From an uncultured Lachnospiraceae bacterium (GTDB taxonomy: Bacteria; Bacillota; Clostridia; Lachnospirales; Lachnospiraceae): 5,031 bases of DNA. The stretch lies in contig CAMWSA010000299.1 of NCBI GenBank assembly GCA_947176785.1, positions 1 to 5,031 of the forward strand. The letters run 5' to 3'. This document shows positions 1 to 5,031 of the stretch, piece by piece. Each line of letters starts with the position of its first letter. Within the stretch, counting starts at the first letter, position 1. The notes beneath the pieces were generated by a model. It was given only the letters and a program-made list of their open reading frames with translations. It was not told the DNA's origin and did not search any database. Both the position numbers and the translations under genes were made by a program.

Positions 1-1451
1 ATATACTTGCGATGACGAAAATTGCTGTGGGCCTTGTCCCAGACGCGATTCAGCAGCATGGCCCCGCCTCCCCGGGCCGCCCTGCCGAGTTGGCCGCAAT
101 ACCGCTGAAAGCTCTCGTCGTCCAATATGACGAGGGGGGCATTCACAACAAAAAAACCCTCCCCGGCAGGCACAAGCCCCCCTGCCAGCACACCTGCTCC
201 CCCCTGTGCCTGCAGTTCCTGGCTTTGGACTTCCCAGGGCAGTATGCACAGCGCCTCCGCTTTCTGGTAGACCACTATGTCGCTGGCCCCCGGCAGGCCT
301 CGCAGTCCTTCCGCCAACACAATATCCTCCATCCGGGCATTTTTCACCGTCACCATAATGTCCCACACATCCTGATAGGCTTCAAAGTAGGTATGCTCTG
401 TGCTGATGCCGGAAAGCGTGAAAAAACACTGCATCAGCATAAATCCCAGGAAGGCCAGGGTCAGCGACAGCGAGGTGGTACGCAATGCCTTTTTCTGGGC
501 TTTCATGGCATTTCCCGCCAGTTCGCCCTCCATGCCAAACAGGATTGCCAAAACCGGCGAATTGCGCTTCTTCAGCTGCAGTTCTTTGAACTGCCCATCC
601 CCCGTACCCCGAATGGCCTCCAGGGGCGTCAGCCTGCACAGCTTCCCGGCGGGCAGCCAGGCTGATGCAAGCACCGTGAAGACGGACAGCAAAAGTACTG
701 TAGCCAGGATCGCCGGACTTAGACCAAAAGCCATCTCCCGTCCTCCCGCCAGGCCCGCCGCCATTGCGCCCATGGCCCGCACCGTGCCAAAACTCAGGGC
801 AATTCCCAGAAGCAGCCCCAGCAGGATAGGTGCCAGGGAAAGCATAAGCGCCTCCTGCAGCAGGCAGGCCCGGATCTGCCCCGGCGTGGCCCCGATGCTG
901 GCAAGAATGCCAAACTGGTGGATCCTGTTGTTCATGGACACGGCAAAGGCATTGTGGATCACCAGGATCAGGGAAACGCAGACAAGGGCCACCACTGCCA
1001 AATAGGCCGGCATTAAAAGCCTGGGCATATCGTCCCCCGGAATGCGTATAAAATACAGAGAGAGCAGCTGATAATTGTAATCGGCAGCGTCCTCCGTAAG
1101 CTCCAGCATGGCAAGCAGGGCAGACATATCCTGATAGACGGTTCTCTTGTTGTAAAATTTGATATCCACCACCGTTCCCTGTCCGCCGGACATATCCCGG
1201 TTTACCACCGCCCTCTCCACATTGGCAAAGCTTTCCATCGCCCTCAATTCCTCTTCGCTGATCTCCCCGGCAATGCGTCCGTGCCAGTCGCCGCTGTCCT
1301 GCTTTGTCCCTTCGATATTGTCCATCCAGAAATTGTAAAACAGGCTGCACAGGAAGGATAAAAACAGCGCTGCGATAAAAGCGGCCACCACGATGGAGAT
1401 GCCGGAGGCACGGTTGTTTTTTATATAGTCCGCCGAATAGTCTTTCCACAT
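1..1451 (-). CDS. FtsX-type ABC transporter permease (3'-truncated by window edge)
   Basis: Membrane subunit of the exporter whose ATPase is encoded just upstream. I translated this frame by hand: it is open for 483 codons from the ATG at 1451 to the left window edge, so the C-terminus is missing. Seen: a hydrophobic helix at residues ~18-41, a soluble and presumably extracytoplasmic domain at ~44-143, and three helices at ~147-167, ~200-222 and ~246-268. A second unit then begins, with a basic stretch (AMKAQKKALR, 315-324), a helix at ~326-346, and another extracytoplasmic domain running to the edge. The segment SIGATPGQIR (185-194) is the conserved cytoplasmic coupling region of FtsX domains, and TPLEAIR (275-281) is the typical exit of the first FtsX domain. 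I infer a duplicated 4+4 helix permease missing its last three helices, probably 250-350 residues. AGGAGG lies about 11 nt before the ATG, inside the end of the ATPase gene, and the genes are 5 nt apart, so they should be translated together. Family is firm; substrate is unknown, with peptides, lipids or envelope-active antibiotics possible. Confidence 0.93.
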   Translation of the reverse strand, partial: MWKDYSADYIKNNRASGISIVVAAFIAALFLSFLCSLFYNFWMDNIEGTKQDSGDWHGRIAGEISEEELRAMESFANVERAVVNRDMSGGQGTVVDIKFYNKRTVYQDMSALLAMLELTEDAADYNYQLLSLYFIRIPGDDMPRLLMPAYLAVVALVCVSLILVIHNAFAVSMNNRIHQFGILASIGATPGQIRACLLQEALMLSLAPILLGLLLGIALSFGTVRAMGAMAAGLAGGREMAFGLSPAILATVLLLSVFTVLASAWLPAGKLCRLTPLEAIRGTGDGQFKELQLKKRNSPVLAILFGMEGELAGNAMKAQKKALRTTSLSLTLAFLGFMLMQCFFTLSGISTEHTYFEAYQDVWDIMVTVKNARMEDIVLAEGLRGLPGASDIVVYQKAEALCILPWEVQSQELQAQGGAGVLAGGLVPAGEGFFVVNAPLVILDDESFQRYCGQLGRAARGGGAMLLNRVWDKAHSNFRHRKY

Positions 1452-1456
1452 ACTGC

Positions 1457-2137
1457 CTACGCCCTCCTCTCGTCGCCGATAATCCGGCCGTCCTCAATGG
1501 TTACGATGCGGTCCGCCTGCAGCGCGACCTTTTCATCATGGGTGATCAGCAGGATCGTCTGCTTCAGATTGCGGTTTGAGAGCTTCAGCATGTCCATGAT
1601 TTCTCCGGAATTCCTCTGATCCAAATTGCCCGTGGGTTCGTCCGCAAGCAGGAGCGCCGGGCGGTATACCAGGGAGCGGGCAATGGCGGCCCTCTGCTGC
1701 TGCCCGCCCGACAGCTGGCCCGGCAGGGCTTCCAGCTTATCAGCTATTCCCAGGGAACTCACAATCCTGTCAAAATATTCCTGGTTCGGCTTCTTTTTGT
1801 CCAGCAAAAGCGGCATCAGGATATTTTTCCGGATCGTGAGGGTGGGGATCAGATTATAGAACTGATAGACCAGCCCTACTGTTCTGCGCCGGAAGATGGC
1901 CGACTGCCGTTGACGCAAGGCAGAGACATCCGTCCCCTCGATGATGACTTTTCCCTCCGTAGGCTGGTCCACACTGCCAAGAATGTGCAGCAATGTGGAT
2001 TTTCCTGAACCGGAAGCCCCTATGATCGCAACAAATTCCCCCTTTTCCACGGATAAGTCAATTCCGTCCAGGGCGACGGTCCGGTTTTCGCCGGTACCGT
2101 ACACCTTTCTTACATTTTCGCATCTCAGTATTTCCAT
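1457..2137 (-). CDS. ABC transporter ATP-binding protein, MacB/LolD-type
   Basis: Cytoplasmic ATPase that powers the adjacent FtsX-type permease. With the ATG at 2137 it has 226 residues, normal for this family. All nucleotide-binding motifs are intact: Walker A GASGSGKST (40-48), Q-loop Gln92 in YQFYNLIPTLT, signature LSGGQQQR (142-149), Walker B ALLLADEP (161-168, catalytic Glu167), D-loop GNLD (170-173) and switch His200. The YQFYNLIPTLT stretch and the LSGGQQQR signature are typical of the MacB/LolD/Bce group that pairs with FtsX permeases. Start choice: the frame also extends upstream to a GTG at 2161, but the AAAGAAAGGA site (2155-2146) is well placed for the ATG at 2137 and lies inside the eight extra codons, so the shorter form is preferred. 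The gene is first in its own unit, behind the promoter near 2313-2347. Role in defence against envelope-active peptides is inferred from context only. Confidence 0.96.
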   Translation of the reverse strand: MEILRCENVRKVYGTGENRTVALDGIDLSVEKGEFVAIIGASGSGKSTLLHILGSVDQPTEGKVIIEGTDVSALRQRQSAIFRRRTVGLVYQFYNLIPTLTIRKNILMPLLLDKKKPNQEYFDRIVSSLGIADKLEALPGQLSGGQQQRAAIARSLVYRPALLLADEPTGNLDQRNSGEIMDMLKLSNRNLKQTILLITHDEKVALQADRIVTIEDGRIIGDERRA

Positions 2138-2145
2138 AACTTTTT

Positions 2146-2155
2146 TCCTTTCTTT
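2146..2155 (-). promoter_or_regulatory. Ribosome binding site deciding the ATPase start
   Basis: AAAGAAAGGA lies with its AGG 9 nt before the ATG at 2137. It falls inside the extension that would be coding if the upstream GTG (2161) were used, which argues for the ATG. Confidence 0.65.
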
Positions 2156-2185
2156 ACTCACCGGCGATCAGGCTTTCCTTCCTGC

Positions 2186-2215
2186 ATGTCACAGGCTGCC
2201 ATAAGCCTCCGACAT
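2186..2215 (-). promoter_or_regulatory. Hairpin in the 5' leader of the ABC transcript
   Basis: In minus-strand RNA sense, ATGTCGGAGGCT (2215-2204) pairs with AGCCTGTGACAT (2197-2186) around a TATGGC loop. Of 12 pairs, 10 are Watson-Crick, one is a G-U wobble and one is a mismatch. The hairpin lies about 50 nt before the ATPase start codon, and no U-run follows. It could affect mRNA stability or translation; no known riboswitch class is recognised. Confidence 0.4.
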
Positions 2216-2281
2216 ATGTGTTTACTATAATGATGCGGCATGGGGCGTGCAGGAATCGGAAAAGCTTAGCGCTCGTCAGCA

Positions 2282-2325
2282 TATAATGAGTTCCGCATTT
2301 TACGCAGCTGCGTAACTTCATTATA
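2282..2325. repeat. Nested inverted repeat with perfect 16-bp palindrome at the ABC promoter
   Basis: The core TTACGCAGCTGCGTAA (2300-2315) is a perfect palindrome. It is flanked by outer arms TATAATGAGTT (2282-2292) and AACTTCATTATA (2314-2325), complementary apart from one extra base. The right outer arm contains the minus-strand -10 element, and the core lies over the predicted transcription start. No T-run follows on either strand, so it does not look like a terminator; a protein-binding operator is more likely. Confidence 0.6.
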
Positions 2326-2347
2326 GCAGGAAAAAATGACAGTTCAG
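2313..2347 (-). promoter_or_regulatory. Extended -10 promoter for the ABC transporter genes
   Basis: On the minus strand TGCTATAAT (2328-2320) is a perfect extended -10 element. With a 16-nt spacer, the -35 position (2347-2342) reads CTGAAC, only 3 of 6 matches to TTGACA. A strong extended -10 with a weak -35 is typical of promoters that need an activator. Transcription should start near 2313, giving a leader of about 175 nt before the ATPase ATG. The -35 region overlaps the end of the kinase gene. Not demonstrated; the call rests on consensus and on position in the only gap between genes. Confidence 0.6.
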
Positions 2348-2356
2348 TGACTGTAA
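2337..2356. promoter_or_regulatory. Candidate response-regulator operator (inverted repeat)
   Basis: On the plus strand TGACAGT (2337-2343) and ACTGTAA (2350-2356) form an inverted repeat, six of seven positions pairing, with a 6-nt spacer. It covers the weak -35 of the ABC promoter and the kinase stop codon. The TnACA/TGTAA half-sites recall those of BceR-type OmpR-family regulators, although the spacing differs. The regulator encoded at 3561-4232 is the obvious candidate to bind. Chance occurrence cannot be excluded for such short arms. Confidence 0.4.
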
Positions 2357-3525
2357 ACGCGAACTTCAAAGCAGGCCCCACCCTCCGGGAGATTTCGGGC
2401 ACTGACAGTGCCGTTCTGGCTTTCCAGAATTGCCTTGGAGAGAGCCAGGCCAATGCCGATCCCCCCTTTTTGCGCATTCCTGCCCCGGTAAAACCGTTCA
2501 AAGAGATGGGGCAGGTCTTCTTTGGCAAAACCGGTGCCGTTATCCCATATCCGAATCTGTGTATACAGGGGGTTTTGCTCGTAAGAGCAGTGGACACATC
2601 CTCCGGGAGGAGTATGCTCCATACAGTTTTTAAGAAGGTTCATCAGCGCCTCCATAGTCCATTCCAGATCCGCCTGTATGGTGGCCTCTCCCGCTTCCGG
2701 TATCAAAGCGCAGACGCCCGCCCGGTCAAACAGTTCCTGCAAATTGTCGGCGGCAAGCATAAGCAGCGTGTAAACATCAACCTCCCTTCTCTCTAACGGC
2801 AATGCCCCGGCGTCAATGCGGGATAACCGCAGCAGGGCCTCCTCCAGACGCATCATACGATCGGTCTGCTGACGTATTTGTTCCAGATGTCCAAAAGAAT
2901 CTTCCTGCATCATCTGTGTGGACAGGGAAATGGAAGTGATGGGCGTCTTGATCTGGTGGGCGATATTATACAGGTTGTCCGCAAAATCCCTTTTGGCCTT
3001 GAGCGCCGCTTCCCTGGTCTGATACAGTTCCGTCACCGTCTTATAGAGCTCGTCCTGCAATTTGGAAAAGTCATCTTCCCCCGTGTGCAGCAGAATGCCG
3101 CCATTGCCGGTGTTGACCTTTTCCAGATAATCCGTCAGGGCTTGAAGGCGCGCCATATCTTTTTTTCGCCAAAATACAACCGTCAGAAAAAAGAGGCCGC
3201 CTCCCGTCAGGATACCTGCAGCCGCCCAAAATATACCATAGCTTCCTGCGGGACGCAGAAAATCTCCCTGTCCATAGCCGTATGCCTCAAGGATATTTTC
3301 CCCTGATGACACAATGTGTCCGTTTCGGTATTCCTTCAGCACCGAAAGAACCGTCTGCTCTGCCTCCGGCTGACTCTCTATGATTCTTTGGCAAATATCT
3401 CCCAGAGACTGAAATTGGATACGGCTATAGCAGCCCCCCAGGAAAATACCGGTCAAAGAAGCCGTCAGCAAGCTGACGGCTAAAATAAACCCGATTAACA
3501 ATCCCATGTCCTTTCTCTCTCTCAT
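2344..3525 (-). CDS. Membrane sensor histidine kinase (two-component system)
   Basis: Sensor kinase that should autophosphorylate on His190 and pass the phosphate to the adjacent OmpR-type regulator. Numbering is from the ATG at 3525 (393 residues). Order: TM1 ~7-29, extracytoplasmic segment ~30-95, TM2 ~96-119, short linker, then a HisKA domain with the H-box HQIKTP (His190). The HATPase_c domain has an N-box (Asn296, Asn300), G1 WDNGTG (327-332), F-box FERF (342-345) and G2 GGIGIGL (354-360). All catalytic motifs look complete. Start choice: AGGAG at 3537-3533 sits 7 nt before this ATG. A longer version from GTG 3564 would add 13 residues and overlap the regulator's TGA by 4 nt (GTGA), which would give translational coupling but has a weaker Shine-Dalgarno. 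The sensor loop of about 66 residues is larger than in intramembrane-sensing BceS-type kinases, so an external ligand or partner protein is plausible. The stop codon lies inside a candidate operator for the next unit. Confidence 0.95.
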   Translation of the reverse strand: MRERKDMGLLIGFILAVSLLTASLTGIFLGGCYSRIQFQSLGDICQRIIESQPEAEQTVLSVLKEYRNGHIVSSGENILEAYGYGQGDFLRPAGSYGIFWAAAGILTGGGLFFLTVVFWRKKDMARLQALTDYLEKVNTGNGGILLHTGEDDFSKLQDELYKTVTELYQTREAALKAKRDFADNLYNIAHQIKTPITSISLSTQMMQEDSFGHLEQIRQQTDRMMRLEEALLRLSRIDAGALPLERREVDVYTLLMLAADNLQELFDRAGVCALIPEAGEATIQADLEWTMEALMNLLKNCMEHTPPGGCVHCSYEQNPLYTQIRIWDNGTGFAKEDLPHLFERFYRGRNAQKGGIGIGLALSKAILESQNGTVSARNLPEGGACFEVRVYSH

Positions 3526-3532
3526 GCCGAAT

Positions 3533-3539
3533 CTCCTCT
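3533..3539 (-). promoter_or_regulatory. Ribosome binding site deciding the histidine kinase start
   Basis: AGAGGAG ends 7 nt before the ATG at 3525 and is the best Shine-Dalgarno match near the start of this gene. It supports the 393-residue kinase over the 406-residue form from GTG 3564. Confidence 0.65.
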
Positions 3540-3560
3540 CCCACCGGAGTGAACATTTTT

Positions 3561-4232
3561 TCACAATGCTTCTTCCATGCGATAGCCAATGCTGCGCACT
3601 GTTTTCAGGCAGGCCGGCTGGCGCAGCTTCTCCCGCAGACGCTTTACCGTAACGGTCAGCGTATTGTCATTGACATAGTTTCCATTGAGATCCCATACAT
3701 TCTCCAACAGCCTCTCCCTTGTGACCGTCCTCCCCTTATTCTGCAACAGACAGACCAGCAGCTGATACTCCGACGGGCTCAGGGATATCTCTTCCTGCCC
3801 GCAGCACACAAGCATCCTGTTTTGGTCAACAGATATGTGGCCGCAGCTTAAATACTGCCGGGACACATCCCCTGCCCGGCGCAGCAGGGCCTGGATGCGG
3901 GAACGCAGTACCTCTAATTCAAAAGGCTTTACCACATAGTCATCCGCGCCATTCTGAAAGCCAGTCACAATATCATGGGAATCGCCGCGGACCGTCAGGA
4001 AAATAATGGGCAGTTCCTTCCAAATGGAGCGAATCCACCGGCACAGCATGTTTCCGTTTCCGTCGGGCATGTTCCAGTCCACCAGCGCCAGCGTGGGACA
4101 TGCAACCCTGAAAGCCTGTTTTGCACTCTCAATGGTTGAAAAGGCAGATACCCTGTAGCCCCACTGTGCAAGATATTCCCTGACCGCCCGGGATATTGCC
4201 TCGTCATCTTCAATATAGTAGATATCAATCAT
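3561..4232 (-). CDS. OmpR/PhoB-family response regulator
   Basis: DNA-binding regulator of the two-component pair, 223 residues, the usual length for the family. The receiver domain (~1-117) has the acidic pocket Glu8/Asp9/Asp10, phosphoacceptor Asp52 in LALVDWNMP, the conserved Thr80 (IIFLTVR) and Lys102 in the VVKPFE switch region. The C-terminal winged-helix domain (~126-220) shows ISLSPSEYQLLVCLL, the recognition-helix region NDNTLTVTVKRLREKL (188-203) and the terminal hairpin VRSIGYRM. The ATG at 4232 follows the PepSY stop codon by 14 nt, and GGAG at 4244-4241 lies 8 nt upstream of it, so it should share a transcript with the PepSY gene. The downstream kinase gene starts 35 nt after its stop, or overlaps it if the GTG start is used. 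Likely targets, by inference, are the ABC promoter at about 2313-2347 and perhaps its own operon promoter, which lies outside the window. Confidence 0.96.
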   Translation of the reverse strand: MIDIYYIEDDEAISRAVREYLAQWGYRVSAFSTIESAKQAFRVACPTLALVDWNMPDGNGNMLCRWIRSIWKELPIIFLTVRGDSHDIVTGFQNGADDYVVKPFELEVLRSRIQALLRRAGDVSRQYLSCGHISVDQNRMLVCCGQEEISLSPSEYQLLVCLLQNKGRTVTRERLLENVWDLNGNYVNDNTLTVTVKRLREKLRQPACLKTVRSIGYRMEEAL

Positions 4233-4246
4233 TTTGTCAGCTCCGC

Positions 4247-5031
4247 CTAATCCAGTTCTTTCTCAAAGCTGAGAATTTCGCCGGTGACCGCATCCACATC
4301 ACAGGAGTATTCCGTCCGGCCAACATGCCATTCCACCTCATATTCAGCGCGGCCATGGTCATAATCAAGTTCGATTTTCAGACGCTGTGCATCCCCTTCA
4401 GCCACACCGGCATATTCCAGGGCAATCTGCTTCGCCCTGTCCTCGGTGATCAGCCCGTCACCCGCCGAAGCGTCCGCGCCATGCTGATAATACTCCGCAT
4501 CCTGATCGAAAGACAATATTTCCCCCGTCAGTGCGTCAATATCGTAATCATACTCGGTGCTGTCTTTATGGAATTCTATATCATATTTCCAGCTTCCGTC
4601 ATCCTGTTCCAGATGCGCGTGTACAAAGTGCGCCTCATCCGCAGTCAGGCCCGCATGCTCCAGCGCAATCCGCTTCGCCGCCTCGCTGCCGATGTACTGC
4701 CCGTCGGCAGCCGCCGGGGCATTCCCCGCCTGCACGGCAGCCGGCGGCTGGTTATTCCCTCCCTGGGCCACCTCCGGCGGCTGATTATCCCCTCCCTGGG
4801 CCACATCCGGCGGCAGGGTGTCCAGGTCATAATTTCCCATCTCGCAGTTCATGGAAAGAATCTCTCCTGTCAAAGCGCTGACCCTGTAGTCATATTCCGC
4901 ATCCTGGCAGACGAACTCCACATCATACTCGGAAACGCCGTTTTCGGAGTCCAGATGCATGCGTACAAACCGAACCTCCTCCTCCGATAGGCCTGCGTTT
5001 TCCAAAACCGCTGTCCTGACCTGTGCAATCG
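4247..5031 (-). CDS. Triple-PepSY-domain protein (5'-truncated by window edge), probably exported
   Basis: C-terminal 260 residues of a protein whose frame runs open through the right window edge. The TTG at 5005 is an internal Leu codon, not a start, because PepSY homology continues upstream of it (IAQVRTAVLENAGL). Three PepSY repeats are visible at residues ~1-60 (partial or nearly complete), ~112-173 and ~193-255. Each follows the pattern A..ALE.AG, acidic strand, EYDVEF-like, TEYDYDIDA and LTGEILS. Domains 1 and 2 are joined by a Pro/Gly/Asn/Gln-rich linker (~61-110) with an 11-residue tandem repeat. The protein is strongly acidic. PepSY domains are usually extracytoplasmic and are linked to protease inhibition or to modulating the activity of surface proteins; a signal peptide would be expected in the missing N-terminus but cannot be seen. 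The regulator gene starts 14 nt after the stop codon, so the protein is probably part of the same signalling operon, as accessory sensor, modulator or target. Its exact job is unknown. Confidence 0.92.
   Translation of the reverse strand, partial: IAQVRTAVLENAGLSEEEVRFVRMHLDSENGVSEYDVEFVCQDAEYDYRVSALTGEILSMNCEMGNYDLDTLPPDVAQGGDNQPPEVAQGGNNQPPAAVQAGNAPAAADGQYIGSEAAKRIALEHAGLTADEAHFVHAHLEQDDGSWKYDIEFHKDSTEYDYDIDALTGEILSFDQDAEYYQHGADASAGDGLITEDRAKQIALEYAGVAEGDAQRLKIELDYDHGRAEYEVEWHVGRTEYSCDVDAVTGEILSFEKELD
4715..4813 (-). repeat. 33-bp in-frame tandem repeat in the PepSY linker
   Basis: Two adjacent 33-bp units, 4781-4813 and 4748-4780, match at 30 of 33 positions by eye. A third unit at 4715-4747 is degenerate, with about 22 of 33 matching. 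They encode PPDVAQGGDNQ, PPEVAQGGNNQ and a diverged PPAAVQAGNAP. Because the unit is a multiple of three, copy number can change without breaking the frame. It forms the flexible linker between PepSY domains 1 and 2. Confidence 0.9.

Noticed and set aside
12..1005. Plus-strand open frames at 12-665 and 400-1005
   Set aside because: Antisense to the permease; low-complexity translations without recognisable domains or ribosome binding sites.
382..1497. Long minus-strand frame of 371 codons overlapping the permease
   Set aside because: Out of frame with the permease reading that starts at 1451. Its translation is rich in Gly, Arg, Cys and Pro with no domain pattern, while the 1451 frame shows clear FtsX motifs and helices.
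2226..2287. Plus-strand TATAAT boxes at 2226 and 2282 as divergent promoters
   Set aside because: No acceptable -35 at 16-18 nt upstream of either and no plausible plus-strand gene downstream.
2266..2298. Ten-residue leader peptide MRNSLYADER in the ABC leader
   Set aside because: It begins about 15 nt after the predicted transcript start with no Shine-Dalgarno, and shows no codon run typical of attenuation.
2282..2325. Palindrome as an intrinsic terminator of the kinase transcript
   Set aside because: No T-run follows the stem on either strand; the T6 run (2336-2331, minus) lies before it.
2154..2597. Minus-strand frame of 147 codons spanning the kinase end and the gap
   Set aside because: Most of it is a shifted reading of the kinase ATPase domain. 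The tail in the gap has no ribosome binding site before its internal ATG and no recognisable similarity.
3421..3444. LGGC motif in kinase TM1 as a lipoprotein signal
   Set aside because: It lies at the end of the first helix of a standard two-helix kinase with no other lipoprotein features; most likely coincidental.
4196..4990. Plus-strand open frame of 264 codons
   Set aside because: Antisense to the PepSY and regulator genes, which have strong family motifs; its own product shows no domain pattern, only antisense echoes of the PepSY repeats.
4247..5005. TTG at 5005 as the start of the PepSY gene
   Set aside because: The frame stays open upstream to the window edge and the PepSY pattern continues across it, so the true start lies outside the window.

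Overview
The window reads as a stretch of a Gram-positive (Firmicutes/Clostridia) chromosome. All genes lie on the minus strand, so transcription runs from high to low coordinates. The assignment rests on AGGAG-type ribosome binding sites, the style of the FtsX-type ABC permease and the multi-PepSY exported protein. The moderately GC-rich codon use would fit a Lachnospiraceae-like gut anaerobe. This is an inference from style, not a database match.

Layout in transcription order. (1) 5031-4247: C-terminal 260 residues of an acidic protein with three PepSY domains; its start lies outside the window. (2) 4232-3561: OmpR/PhoB-family response regulator, starting 14 nt after the PepSY stop codon. 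(3) 3525-2344: membrane sensor histidine kinase, essentially contiguous with the regulator; an alternative GTG start would overlap the regulator stop. (4) 2343-2138: the only non-coding gap. It holds a good extended -10 promoter, an inverted repeat over the -35 region, a perfect 16-bp palindrome at the predicted transcription start, and a leader hairpin. (5) 2137-1457: ATP-binding subunit of a MacB/LolD-type ABC exporter. (6) 1451-1: its FtsX-type permease, starting 5 nt after the ATPase stop codon and cut by the left window edge after 483 residues.

The genes look like one functional module in two transcription units: a PepSY protein plus two-component system, followed by an ABC transporter with its own promoter. 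The likely logic is that a cell-surface signal reaches the kinase, the regulator is phosphorylated, and it acts on the promoter at about 2313-2347 to raise expression of the exporter. The general pattern resembles the two-component/ABC modules that Firmicutes use against antimicrobial peptides and envelope stress. Two things differ from the classical Bce type: the kinase has a real extracytoplasmic segment of about 66 residues, and the permease shows a TM + large domain + 3 TM half that appears to begin repeating. The PepSY protein transcribed directly ahead of the regulator is the least explained part. It may be an accessory sensor, an inhibitor or a target of the system. No RNA genes, mobile elements or CRISPR arrays were seen.
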